From JAWLGW01 sp964569055 (GTDB taxonomy: Bacteria > Planctomycetota > J058), in the NCBI GenBank assembly GCA_964569055.1, contig CAZMSZ010000167.1, positions 1-15,187 on the forward strand: DNA of 15,187 nucleotides, read 5' to 3'. This document shows, piece by piece, positions 1 to 7,539 of the stretch (position 1 is the stretch's first letter; the number at the start of each line of letters is the position of its first letter). The notes under the pieces were generated by a model that saw only the letters and a list, made by a program, of their open reading frames with translations, made no database searches and was not told the origin of the DNA. Position numbers and translations under genes: made by a program.

Positions 1-907
1 TCGGTACCCAGATCCGCCCGTCGTTGCGCAACGACTCGCTCATCAGCGTGAGCTTGGACTGGTTCGCACCGGAGACCGGGATGCAGGTGGGGTGGATCTG
101 GGTGTAGCAGGGGTTGGCGAAGTAGGCGCCGCGCTTGTGGGCCCGCCAGGAGGCGGTCGCGTTCGATCCCATGGCGTTGGTCGAGAGGAAGAACACGTTG
201 CTGTAGCCGCCGGTCCCGAGCACCACCGCGTGCCCCACGTGGACCTCGAGCTCGCCCGTGACCATGTCGCGCGCCACGATCCCGCGGGCTCGCCCGTCGA
301 CCACGATCAGGTCGAGCATCTCGCGGCGGTAGTGCATGGTGATCCCGCCCTTCCGCCCGCCGCCGCGCGCGATCTGACGGTTGAGCGCCTGGTAGCAGCC
401 GAGCAGCAGCTGCTGACCGGTCTGCCCGCGGCAGTAGAAGGTGCGCGAGACCAGCGCCCCGCCGAAGGAGCGGTTGGCGAGCACGCCCCCGTACTCGCGC
501 GTGAACGGCACGCCCTGCGCCGTGCACTGGTCGATGATCGCGGCGCTCACCTCGGCCAGGCGGTAGACGTTCGCCTCGCGCGAGCGGAAGTCTCCCCCCT
601 TGACGGTGTCGTAGAACAGCCGGAACACGCTGTCGCCGTCGTTCTGGTAGTTCTTGGCGGCGTTGATCCCGCCCTGCGCGGCCACGCTGTGGGCGCGGCG
701 CGGGCTGTCGTGGTGGCTGAAGCAGTGCACGTCGTAGCCCTGCTCGGCCAGGGTCGCCGCCGCCGAGCCGCCCGCCAGGCCGGTCCCGACGATGATCAGC
801 TTGAACTTCCGCTTGTTGTTCGGCGCGATCAGCTTGTTCTCGAAGCGGAAGTTGGTCCACTTCGACTCGATCGGGCCCGCCGGGACCCGGGCGTCGAGGG
901 CGGTCAC
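1..907 (-). CDS. sdhA: Succinate dehydrogenase/fumarate reductase flavoprotein subunit, 5' part
   Basis: This is the FAD-binding catalytic subunit of complex II, which oxidises succinate to fumarate on the cytoplasmic face of the membrane. The first 302 residues are present and the gene runs off the left edge. A Rossmann FAD motif (GTGLAGG) lies at residues 41-47. The motif RRAHSVAAQGGINAA at 70-84 contains the expected covalent FAD-linking histidine (His73). The block TVKGGDF follows at 101-107, and the active-site region NPCYTQIHPTCIPVSG lies at 265-280. The short SVAAQGGINAA form is that of the Bacillus/Wolinella-like SdhA/FrdA group, in agreement with the neighbouring cytochrome b. The GTG start at 907 was chosen because GGGAGGT lies six bases upstream and because translation then begins just after the sdhC stop. 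Cotranscription with sdhC, and an sdhB beyond the edge, are expected for this family. Confidence 0.96.
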   Translation of the reverse strand, partial: MTALDARVPAGPIESKWTNFRFENKLIAPNNKRKFKLIIVGTGLAGGSAAATLAEQGYDVHCFSHHDSPRRAHSVAAQGGINAAKNYQNDGDSVFRLFYDTVKGGDFRSREANVYRLAEVSAAIIDQCTAQGVPFTREYGGVLANRSFGGALVSRTFYCRGQTGQQLLLGCYQALNRQIARGGGRKGGITMHYRREMLDLIVVDGRARGIVARDMVTGELEVHVGHAVVLGTGGYSNVFFLSTNAMGSNATASWRAHKRGAYFANPCYTQIHPTCIPVSGANQSKLTLMSESLRNDGRIWVP

Positions 908-935
908 GCGGCACCTCCCGTGCGCGGCAGCTTGG

Positions 936-1664
936 TCACTTGATCACCCCGGCCAGGATCGTGATCGGGATCGACACGAAGCCGAGCCAGATCCCGACCG
1001 CCAGCGCCCAGCCCAGCTTGTGCAGCCCGCGCTGCAGCCGCGAGTCGGAGACGCCGAGGGTGCGCCACAGGCTGCCGAAGCCGTGGCTGATGTGGAGCGC
1101 GACCAGGATCATGGCCGCGATATAGGTCCCCGAGACCGCGGGCGCCTTGAACCCGGTCACGACCATCCGGTAGACGTCGTGCCGCTTCATCGGGTCCTCG
1201 AAGCCGAGGTAGTCGGGGTTGGTCACGCCCAGCGTGAAGTGCGCCAGGTGGTAGGCCACGAACGCCAGGACGAGCAGGCCGGTCAGCACCATGTGGCGCG
1301 AGGCCCAGCTCGCCTGGATCGTGTCCTCGTAGACGTAGCGCTCGGGGCGCGCCGCGCTGTTGAGCTGCGCCAGGCGGAGGGCGGCGCCGATGTGCACCAG
1401 GAAGCACACGAGCAGCCCGCCCCGCGCCACCCACAGGAGCGCGCCGCTCCCCTTGAGCGTGGCGGCGTAGGCGTTGGTCGCCTCGGGTCCGGCGTAGATC
1501 AGGAGGTTGCCGGCGAGGTGCTGCACCACGAAGCCGACCAGGAGCAGCCCGGTCACCGCGACGATCGCCTTGGCCCCCAGTGTGGAGCGCGCGAACCCGA
1601 GCAGCCCGGGCGCCGAGGTCGCCTTCGGGCCGGTCCCCACCCCACGCAGCGTCGTGCCGCTCAC
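936..1664 (-). CDS. sdhC: Succinate dehydrogenase cytochrome b558 subunit (type-B quinone reductase anchor)
   Basis: This is the membrane anchor that carries haem b and passes electrons from the SdhAB part to quinone. The 242-residue protein has five hydrophobic helices, at about 33-58, 78-98, 125-147, 180-200 and 217-239. Candidate haem ligands sit in helices 1-4: His49 (VVQHLAGN), His91 (FLVHIG), His139 (VAYHLAHF) and His191/His194 (ALHISHGFGS). This is the pattern of the single-polypeptide, di-haem SQR type-B anchor, not of the separate SdhC/SdhD pair. The open frame continues upstream to about 1934, but I take GTG at 1664 as the start because GGAGGAGGT lies four bases before it and the family begins close to this point. 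A weak -10-like TATCCT on the minus strand (1712-1717) could serve as promoter. It is first in an sdhC-sdhA order, with a 28-base gap to sdhA. Confidence 0.93.
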   Translation of the reverse strand: MSGTTLRGVGTGPKATSAPGLLGFARSTLGAKAIVAVTGLLLVGFVVQHLAGNLLIYAGPEATNAYAATLKGSGALLWVARGGLLVCFLVHIGAALRLAQLNSAARPERYVYEDTIQASWASRHMVLTGLLVLAFVAYHLAHFTLGVTNPDYLGFEDPMKRHDVYRMVVTGFKAPAVSGTYIAAMILVALHISHGFGSLWRTLGVSDSRLQRGLHKLGWALAVGIWLGFVSIPITILAGVIK

Positions 1665-1852
1665 CTCGACCTCCTCCGCGGCGCCCGAGGCGCCTCCATG
1701 CTTCGGCCGTGAGGATAGCGCGCGGCGCGGACGAGACCAGACCCGCCGCGCGAGCGCGCGAACTCGTGCCTGCCACGGCGCCGATGTATCATCCGCGCCT
1801 TCGCCGCGGGCGCGCTGCGCTCGCCGTAGTAATAGTCGACGCCTGGGTCCAC

Positions 1853-1866
1853 CGGAGGTGCCTCCG
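1853..1866 (+). promoter_or_regulatory. Self-complementary ribosome binding site of ptsN
   Basis: The bases CGGAGGTGCCTCCG form an inverted repeat. As RNA it could fold as a five-pair stem (CGGAG/CTCCG) with a four-base loop. The stem contains the Shine-Dalgarno GGAG and ends at the first base of the GTG start. Such a fold would hide the ribosome site. The repeat is directly visible; any regulatory role is inference, and a short GC-rich inverted repeat can arise by chance in this DNA. Confidence 0.4.
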
Positions 1867-2384
1867 TGCGGCTGATCGAGATCATTGGCAGCGAAGCGAT
1901 CATCCCCGAGCTCTCCGCGCGCGACCGCGACCAAGCGATCATGGAGATCGTCGACCGCCTGGTGGAGGTCGGCGGGATCGCCGCGGACCAGCGCGATGAC
2001 ATCCTAATGGCGCTGCTCAAGCGCGAGGCCCTCGGGGCCACCAGCATCGGCAACAGCGTCGCGATCCCCCACGTCAAGACGAACATGGTGAACGAGTTCG
2101 TGGGCGTGCTCGCGCGCTCGACCCCGGGGATCGACTTCGCCCCTGGCGAGCCGAAGGTCCACGTGATCATCCTGTTCCTGTCCCCCGAGCGCGCCGTGTC
2201 GGGCCACCTGCGGCTGCTGGCGCACATCGGCGGGATCCTCAACCACGACGGCTACGTCCGCCTCCTGCGCGAGGCCGACGGCAAGGCCGAGCTGGCCGAC
2301 CTGATCCGCGACGCCGAGCGCATGATCTTCGGCGAGGAGCCCCCGCCCGGGCCCGAGGATCAGGGGGATCCGGTGCTGGCGTAG
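1866..2384 (+). CDS. ptsN: PTS EIIA domain protein, PtsN-like
   Basis: This 172-residue protein is a stand-alone EIIA of the fructose/mannitol/nitrogen PTS family. Such proteins accept phosphate from HPr/NPr and either feed a sugar permease or act as regulators. The phospho-accepting histidine is His69 in NSVAIPHVKTNMV (63-75). The second conserved stretch, VHVIILFLSPERAVSGHLRLL (98-118 region), is also present, and the length matches a single EIIA domain of about 150 residues plus a Pro/Glu-rich tail (157-170). No EIIB/EIIC or permease is visible, which favours a regulatory role. The GTG start has GGAGG seven bases upstream. The SD lies in a perfect inverted repeat that also reaches the start codon. 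The stop codon TAG directly abuts the N gap, so downstream context is unknown. It is divergent from sdhC. Confidence 0.9.
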   Translation: MRLIEIIGSEAIIPELSARDRDQAIMEIVDRLVEVGGIAADQRDDILMALLKREALGATSIGNSVAIPHVKTNMVNEFVGVLARSTPGIDFAPGEPKVHVIILFLSPERAVSGHLRLLAHIGGILNHDGYVRLLREADGKAELADLIRDAERMIFGEEPPPGPEDQGDPVLA

Positions 2385-2484
2385 NNNNNNNNNNNNNNNN
2401 NNNNNNNNNNNNNNNNNNNNNNNNNNNNNNNNNNNNNNNNNNNNNNNNNNNNNNNNNNNNNNNNNNNNNNNNNNNNNNNNNNNN
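2385..2484. other. Assembly gap (100 N)
   Basis: Exactly 100 unknown bases, the usual placeholder for a scaffold gap of unestimated size. The left contig ends on the last base of the ptsN stop codon. Gene order across this gap should not be used as evidence of linkage. Confidence 0.99.
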
Positions 2485-2616
2485 TCGCTTGATGAGCGCC
2501 GCCGCGCGGCGTACACCCGAAGCCCCGAACCCGAGGCGACTTGGGCTCCCTGCGACGCGCCGCGAAACCGACGGCGGGGGTGCGCCTCCCACTGGGTCAG
2601 GGGAGAGAGTGGCTCC

Positions 2617-3405
2617 ATGCCTCGCGTGCTCTGTTGGCTCCCGGCGCTGCTGCTGCTGACGACCGGCTGCGGGTCGCTCGACGTGGCCTTCACGGGCGAG
2701 CTCCCGCTCGAGGCCGGCGTGCTCGAGGCGGCGGGCAGCTCGCCCGAGGAGCCGCTGGTGCTCGCGTTCACGCGCCGCGGCCAGCTCACGGTGAACGGCG
2801 AGCTGCTCGAGCTGCCGAGCGCGCGCGAGCAGAGCTTCACCGGGCTGACGGTGGTCGACACGACCGCGCTCCCGCCGCCCTGGCGCCCGCCGCACGCCCC
2901 CGAGGGCGGCCTGGTGGTCTCGGGCCTCGCCAAGGGCTCGCCGCTGGCGATCGCGGGGCTGCGCCTGTTCGACCGGATCGACGCGATCGACGGCGAGCCG
3001 CTCGCGCGCCTGGCCGACCTCTCCGAGCGGGTCGGCGACCGGGAGCGACACCGCCTCGCGGTCACCAAGCCCTCGGGCGAGGCGGTGAGCTTCGAGGTGC
3101 AGGCCGAGGACGAGGTGGGCGACAGCACGGTCAACCACGTGCCGTTCCTGTTCGAGCGGCGCAGCGCGCCCACGGGGCACGCCCTCGGCGTCGGGCCGTT
3201 CGACGGGCTGTTCTACTACCGCTCGCGCAAGACGCTGCGCTACGTCCACGACCCCACGGTGGCCCACGCCGCCTACCGCGACCGGTTCGAGTGGGGCGCG
3301 CTGTTGAACCTGTTCCGCTACGCGTCGGAGACCGATCCGCGCACCGGCGAGACGCTGTGGCAGGTGCGCCTGCTGTGGTTCATCCCGATCGGAGACGACC
3401 TGTGA
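2617..3405 (+). CDS. PDZ-domain lipoprotein, first gene of the ECF operon
   Basis: This is a 262-residue predicted lipoprotein of unknown function. A hydrophobic signal ends in LLLLTTGC with the lipid-accepting cysteine at 18; the lipobox is slightly atypical (Thr at -3). A PDZ fold covers about residues 95-165, with a hallmark stretch GSPLAIAGLRLFDRIDAIDG (107-126); such domains bind peptide C-termini or exposed strands. A C-terminal module (174-258) contains VPFLFERR and LGVGPFDGLFYYRSR and recurs in the next gene. The ATG is preceded by AGGGGAGAG. Its stop overlaps the next gene's start as GTGA, so translation is probably coupled. About 130 bases lie between the N gap and the start; I saw no convincing promoter there, so upstream genes of this operon may be lost in the gap. 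No protease catalytic triad is seen, so it is not a DegS/HtrA enzyme. Confidence 0.85.
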   Translation: MPRVLCWLPALLLLTTGCGSLDVAFTGELPLEAGVLEAAGSSPEEPLVLAFTRRGQLTVNGELLELPSAREQSFTGLTVVDTTALPPPWRPPHAPEGGLVVSGLAKGSPLAIAGLRLFDRIDAIDGEPLARLADLSERVGDRERHRLAVTKPSGEAVSFEVQAEDEVGDSTVNHVPFLFERRSAPTGHALGVGPFDGLFYYRSRKTLRYVHDPTVAHAAYRDRFEWGALLNLFRYASETDPRTGETLWQVRLLWFIPIGDDL

Positions 3406-4799
3406 GCCCGCGCGCGCGGCTGCTGCCGCTCCTGGCCCCGGCGCTCCTCGCCGGCTGCCACAGCTACCTGGTCCCGTTCGACGAGCGCCCGCTGCTGGCG
3501 CGCCAGCCGGTCGAGACCGCGAGCGGGCTGCGGCTCGACGTCGACCCGCGCGACGGGCTGCAGGTCCGCCCCGCCGCGGGCGACGTCTCGACGGTGCTCG
3601 GGGTCGGGCTCGAGGAGACGAAGGACGGGTTGGTCGTCACGCACCGCCTCCGGCCCGACGCGCAGCTCCAGCCCGACGATCGGATCGTGCACGTCGTGGC
3701 GGCCCTCCCGCGCATGGGCGCGCGGATCCTCGAGCTCCACCGCGCCATGGTGGAGGGGACCGGCACGCCGGCCACCGAGCTGACGTGGCAGCCCGGCGCC
3801 GGCAGCCCGAGCGCCGAGGAGCGCCACTCGATCGAGAGGTTCGAGCCGGCCGCGGCCCAGCGGGCGGTCGCCGAGGGGGAGCAGCAGCCGCTGATCCCGC
3901 CGGTGCCCACCCCCGAGGCGCTGCGCAAGGCGCGGGCGGCGCACCCGGTGCGCGCGGTGGACGACCTGCGCGGCTACCTCACCGCGCCGGGCGCGGCGCT
4001 CGACCTGCTCGTGGTGCGCGGCGGCAAGGAGGCGGTCGTCCGCGTGCCGCTGGTCGAGCCGCACCGCTGGCTCCCCGTCCGGCTGTGGGCGCCCCACCTG
4101 ACCCGCTGGCACGGGATCGACCTCGTGCGCGTGGCCGACCTCGCGCCCGAGCACCAGCCGGCGGGCGCGGGGCCGCGCGACTTCCTGGTGGTGCGCGTGG
4201 CCCGCGACGCGCCGGCGGGGCGGGCGGGGCTGCGGCCGCTCGACGTCGTGCCCGAGGGCGAGGTGGTGGGGCTCCTCGGCGGCGAGCTCGAGGTGCTGGT
4301 GCAGCTCCTGCGCCCGCGCGACCCCGAGGAGCTGCGCCGGCTGATGGAGGGCGGCGGCGAGCTGCCCCTGAACCCGCGCGACTACTTCGACGAGGAGGGC
4401 GCGCCGCTGCGCCGCCCCGACGAGGTGGCGGTGCGCGTGCGCGCGCCCGACGGGACGACCAAGGCCATGGCGTTCGCCCCACGCGAGCAGGCGACCGAGC
4501 TGTGGTTCCCGTTCCTGTTCGCGTATCACTCCGACGGCGTGCGCTCGCATCTCGGGCTGGGCCCGCTCGACCTCCTGTTCCACCACTCGGCGCGCGCCGA
4601 CTACGACCCCGAGGCCGACGCCTACGAGTATCTGACCCGCTGGGCGTTCGGCAGCTCGATCGAGGGCGGCGGCGTGACCCGCGCGCGCGGCACGCAGGAC
4701 TGGGGCGGGGTCAGCCCGCTCGTGATGCGCGCCCGCGCCGACTACTTCTTCGACTGGCTGAACGTGCCCGAGGAGACGCGCCGCCGCCGCGGCTGGTAG
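3402..4799 (+). CDS. Lipoprotein with two PDZ-like regions, related to its upstream neighbour
   Basis: This is a 465-residue predicted lipoprotein with a canonical lipobox, LLAGC (Cys19). Residues about 60-215 look like a PDZ fold split by a long insertion: LGVGLEETKDGLVVTHRL and QLQPDDRIVHV, then an insert, then LDLLVVRGGKEAVVRVPL. Residues about 258-360 form a second one, with APAGRAGLRPLDVV and a late strand, VAVRVRAPDG. The C-terminal part (367-425) repeats the module of the upstream lipoprotein: FPFLFAYH and LGLGPLDLLFHHSAR match PFLFERR and LGVGPFDGLFYYRSR. This makes the two genes partial paralogues. GTG at 3402 was chosen because it overlaps the preceding stop (GTGA) and gives a good signal peptide; the frame is open further upstream, but that part is out of phase with the previous gene. 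Function unknown; a periplasmic or outer-membrane sensing partner of the downstream sigma/anti-sigma pair is a reasonable inference. Confidence 0.85.
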   Translation: MSPRARLLPLLAPALLAGCHSYLVPFDERPLLARQPVETASGLRLDVDPRDGLQVRPAAGDVSTVLGVGLEETKDGLVVTHRLRPDAQLQPDDRIVHVVAALPRMGARILELHRAMVEGTGTPATELTWQPGAGSPSAEERHSIERFEPAAAQRAVAEGEQQPLIPPVPTPEALRKARAAHPVRAVDDLRGYLTAPGAALDLLVVRGGKEAVVRVPLVEPHRWLPVRLWAPHLTRWHGIDLVRVADLAPEHQPAGAGPRDFLVVRVARDAPAGRAGLRPLDVVPEGEVVGLLGGELEVLVQLLRPRDPEELRRLMEGGGELPLNPRDYFDEEGAPLRRPDEVAVRVRAPDGTTKAMAFAPREQATELWFPFLFAYHSDGVRSHLGLGPLDLLFHHSARADYDPEADAYEYLTRWAFGSSIEGGGVTRARGTQDWGGVSPLVMRARADYFFDWLNVPEETRRRRGW

Positions 4800-4819
4800 C
4801 GCGCAGGGGGAGGACGCCC

Positions 4820-5398
4820 GTGCAGGACGAGGACGACGAGGGAGGCGGGCCGGACCACGACCTGGCGCCCGCGGTGCTCGAGGCCGCGCTCGCGGGCGAG
4901 CGCGAGGCGGTCGCCGCGCTGACGCAGGAGTTCTTGCCGCGGGTGTTCGGGCTGTCGCTGCGGCTGTGTCGCGACCGGGAGCTGGCCGAGGAGGCCACGC
5001 AGGAGACGTTCGTGCGGGCGTTGCGCGCGCTGCCGCGCCTCCGCCAGCCCGGCCGGCTCAAGTCGTGGCTGCTGACGATCGCCGCCAACACCACCCGCGA
5101 GCTGCTGCGCAAGCAGGGGCGCGGGAGCTCGCTCGACTACGAGCCGCCGGCGATCGACGTCGTCGCCGACGACCTGCAGACCGCGCGCCAGAAGGCGCTC
5201 GACCACGCGCTGGCCGACCTCGACAGCGGCGAGCGCGAGCTGTTCTTGCTGCACACCGTCGAGGGCGTCCGGCTGCGGACCCTCGCCAAGGAGCACGCCA
5301 TGAGCGTCCCCGCCATGAAGTCGCGCGTGCACCGGATCCGCTCCAAGGTGCGCGTGCGCGCCCTGGTCCACCTGGAGCGGGCGGGGGTGACGACGTGA
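4820..5398 (+). CDS. ECF-type RNA polymerase sigma factor
   Basis: This 192-residue sigma-70 family protein has only regions 2 and 4, the ECF layout. Region 2 spans about 33-100 and includes DRELAEEATQETFVRALRAL (52-71), the core-binding and -10 recognition stretch, and LKSWLLTIAANTTRELLR (80-97). Region 4 spans about 128-178, with the helix-turn-helix RLRTLAKEHAMSVPAMKSRV (151-170) that would read the -35 element. The linker between the regions is short and acidic. The GTG start at 4820 follows GGGGGAGGA by seven bases; the frame remains open far upstream but overlaps the lipoprotein gene there. It lies 20 bases after the lipoprotein stop, and its own stop overlaps the next gene's GTG. This is the usual sigma/anti-sigma coupling. 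Which ECF subgroup it belongs to cannot be told by eye. Confidence 0.95.
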   Translation: MQDEDDEGGGPDHDLAPAVLEAALAGEREAVAALTQEFLPRVFGLSLRLCRDRELAEEATQETFVRALRALPRLRQPGRLKSWLLTIAANTTRELLRKQGRGSSLDYEPPAIDVVADDLQTARQKALDHALADLDSGERELFLLHTVEGVRLRTLAKEHAMSVPAMKSRVHRIRSKVRVRALVHLERAGVTT

Positions 5399-7422
5399 GC
5401 CGGGACGAGCCGATCGTGGCGCGGATCGCCGACGCGCTCGAGGGCCTGCTGCCTGCGGCCGAGGCGCGCGCGCTCGAGGCGCGCCTCGCGGCCGAGCCGG
5501 CGCTGGCCGCGCGGCGCGAGGCGCTTGTGGCCGTGCTGGCGGAGCCGGTCGTGCTCCCGCCGCTGGCGCCGCCCGCCGACCTCCTCGGCCGCGCGCTGGC
5601 GCGGCTCGAGACCGAGGCGGCGCGGCTCGAGGGGCCGCTCCCCGACTCGCTCCTGGCTGAGCGGCTCGAGGGGCTGCTCGCGCCCGAGGAGGCGGACCTC
5701 GTCGATCAGGCCGCGGCCGCCGACCCCGAGGTCGCGGCGCGGCTGCGCGCGCTGCGCGACATCCTCGGCGAGCGCGAGGCGCTGCCGCCGGTCGCGCTGC
5801 CGGCGCGCCTCGCGGACCGCGTCGCGGCCGCGCTGGCGGGGCGAGAGCCCGCGCTGGACGACGCCACGCTGGCCGAGCTCGTGGAGGGGCTGCTCCCGCC
5901 CGAGCAGGCGGCGCGCCTCGAGGCGATCGTGGCCTCCTCGCCGGCGCTCGGCGCGCGCCGCGAGACGCTGCGCGCCGCGTTCGACGAGCCGGCGCGCCTC
6001 CCCGCGCTCACGCCGCCCGCGGGGCTCGTGGACCGCACGCTGGCGCGTCTGGCCGAGGAGGGCGCCTGGATCGACGAGGCGCTCACGGGCGACGATCCGC
6101 CCGCGGCCGCGCGCCTGCGCGAGGACGACGGCGCGGACCTCGCCCCGCCCGCCGGCTTGCTGGAAGCCACGCTGGCCCGGCTCGAGGCCGAGGGGCTGGT
6201 GGGCGCGGCGCCCGCCGGGAGCGCGACCGCGCCGGCCGTGAGCGCGACCGCGCCGGCGGCGAGCGCGACCGCGCCCGCCGCGAGCGCGACCCCCCCGGCC
6301 GCGTCCGCGGCGGAGCCGAGCCCCGCGCCCGCCGGGCTCGTGACCCCGTTCCCGGCGGTCGGCGGCGACGCGGTCCCGAGCCGCCGGGGCGTCTCGGTGT
6401 GGGCCGCCGCTGCGGCGGCGCTGCTGGCCGCCGCCGCGGGCCTCGCGCTCGGCAGCCTCGCCCCGGGCCCCGGCGCCGAGCAGGTCGCCGCGCTGGAGGA
6501 GCTCGTGCGCCGCTCGAACGAGACCCTGCACGGGGCCGAGTCGCGGCGCGCCGAGGTCGAGGCGAGCTTGCGCGAGGCGCGCCAGCGGGCAGAGGGCGCC
6601 GAGGCGGCGAGCCGCGCCGCGGAGCAGGCGGCGCGCGACGCGCTGGCGCGCGAGCAGTCGGCTCGGGTCGCCGAGCGCGAGCAGGCGGCGAGCGCCGCGG
6701 CGCGGCTGGGCGAGCTGGAGCTGGCGCTGGCCGAGGCGCGCGCCGCGAGCGAGGCGCGGGCGCGCGAGCTGGTCGCTGCGCGCCGCGACCTCGAGGCGAG
6801 CGCGCGGCGGGCGAGCGCGGCGGAGGCGGCGCTCGCCGCGACCTGCGAGGCGCTCAGCGCCCGTGAGCAGGCGCTGGCGGCGGCCGAGGCGGGGCGGGCC
6901 GAGGCGGAGCGGCGGCTGGCGGAGGCGGCGCGCGTCGAGCCGCCCGGCGGCGGCGCGGCGCTGGTGGCGGCGCTGTCGGTCGACGCGGCGCACGAGGCGG
7001 AGCGCTGGGATCCTGCGCTCGGCGCCTGGGTCCCGCTCGACGGCGGCGCGCTCCCGGCCGGGACGCTGGTGCGCGGACGCGGCGGCGCGAGCGCGCTCAC
7101 CGCGGGCGCGCGCCGGTTCGCGCTCCGGCAGGCGACCTACGTGGTGCGTGAGGGCCGGATCGAGCCGATCCCCGGTCAAGGCGGCTGGCAGGCCTCCGGC
7201 CAGGCGGCGCCCGGCGGCGCCCCCCACAGCGTGCCCGAGCTGATCGAGGCCCTCGCGAGCGGCAGCCCGCGCGCGCGGGCGCGCGCCGAGCACGAGCTGA
7301 TCGCCCTGTTCCACCGCGTCCCCGAGCCCAGCGCCGAGGCCCCGCCCACGACGACCCGCGGCTGGGAGGCGTGGTGGTCGCGCACCGCGCCCACCCTGAT
7401 CGGCGCGCTCGCGCAGCGCTGA
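5395..7422 (+). CDS. Membrane anti-sigma-like protein with 3.5 tandem zinc-less repeats, coiled coil and FecR-like tail
   Basis: This 675-residue protein is probably the regulator of the ECF sigma factor encoded just upstream (GTGA overlap). Its N-terminal cytoplasmic part holds three repeats (about 13-78, 86-150, 159-222), each starting with a form of LEGLLPxEE and ending with PPAGLVDRTLARLEAEG-like helices, plus a half repeat (232-267). They resemble the anti-sigma zinc-finger domain, but the HxxxCxxC ligands are replaced by AxEPALAAR-type residues. A 7-residue repeat linker (276-303) follows, then RR and one transmembrane helix (333-356). A long Ala/Glu/Arg coiled coil (about 361-515) comes next, then a beta-rich region around WVPLDGGALPAGTLVRG (545-561) that looks FecR-like, and a HEAT-like end with GWEAWW (656-661). 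Positive-inside residues place the N-terminus in the cytoplasm. Binding of the sigma factor is inferred from position and repeat type. Confidence 0.82.
   Translation: MSRDEPIVARIADALEGLLPAAEARALEARLAAEPALAARREALVAVLAEPVVLPPLAPPADLLGRALARLETEAARLEGPLPDSLLAERLEGLLAPEEADLVDQAAAADPEVAARLRALRDILGEREALPPVALPARLADRVAAALAGREPALDDATLAELVEGLLPPEQAARLEAIVASSPALGARRETLRAAFDEPARLPALTPPAGLVDRTLARLAEEGAWIDEALTGDDPPAAARLREDDGADLAPPAGLLEATLARLEAEGLVGAAPAGSATAPAVSATAPAASATAPAASATPPAASAAEPSPAPAGLVTPFPAVGGDAVPSRRGVSVWAAAAAALLAAAAGLALGSLAPGPGAEQVAALEELVRRSNETLHGAESRRAEVEASLREARQRAEGAEAASRAAEQAARDALAREQSARVAEREQAASAAARLGELELALAEARAASEARARELVAARRDLEASARRASAAEAALAATCEALSAREQALAAAEAGRAEAERRLAEAARVEPPGGGAALVAALSVDAAHEAERWDPALGAWVPLDGGALPAGTLVRGRGGASALTAGARRFALRQATYVVREGRIEPIPGQGGWQASGQAAPGGAPHSVPELIEALASGSPRARARAEHELIALFHRVPEPSAEAPPTTTRGWEAWWSRTAPTLIGALAQR
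6220..6303 (+). repeat. Four 21-bp tandem repeats encoding a SATAPAA linker
   Basis: Four in-phase 21-base units (6220-6240, 6241-6261, 6262-6282, 6283-6303), each beginning AGCGCGAC, encode SATAPAV, SATAPAA, SATAPAA and SATPPAA. They form an Ala/Pro/Thr linker between the repeat region and the transmembrane helix of the anti-sigma-like protein. Such coding minisatellites often vary in copy number between strains. Confidence 0.9.
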
Positions 7423-7453
7423 GCGAGCTGGCGCACGCGGCGACAGGGCGTGA

Positions 7454-7475
7454 GCGCGCCCGAGCAGCGGCGCGC
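7454..7475 (+). terminator. Possible stem-loop after the ECF operon
   Basis: A perfect 7-bp stem, GCGCGCC/GGCGCGC, with an 8-base loop lies 31 bases beyond the anti-sigma stop. No T-run follows, so it is a weak candidate terminator, or simply a chance hairpin in GC-rich DNA. Confidence 0.3.
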
Positions 7476-7500
7476 CCACCCGCGCACGCACGGCAGCGCG

Positions 7501-7529
7501 TTGCGGCCGCTCGGACGTCCCCGTAAGAT
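7501..7529 (+). promoter_or_regulatory. Sigma-70-like promoter of the TMEM43-family gene
   Basis: TTGCGG (7501-7506) and TAAGAT (7524-7529) are separated by exactly 17 bases. This would give a start near 7536 and a leader of about 70 bases before the ATG at 7607. The AT-rich -10 stands out in very GC-rich surroundings. It implies that the TMEM43-like gene is transcribed separately from the ECF operon. Confidence 0.55.
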
Positions 7530-7539
7530 CCCGCGCGCT

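Noticed and set aside
936..1934. A longer SdhC starting near 1934
   Set aside because: The extra N-terminal residues are Arg/Ala-rich and overlap ptsN. A strong ribosome site precedes the GTG at 1664.
2485..2616. ECF-type autoregulated promoter upstream of the first lipoprotein
   Set aside because: A GAACC-like string occurs near 2527, but I could not pair it convincingly with a -10 element, and the sequence is cut by the N gap.
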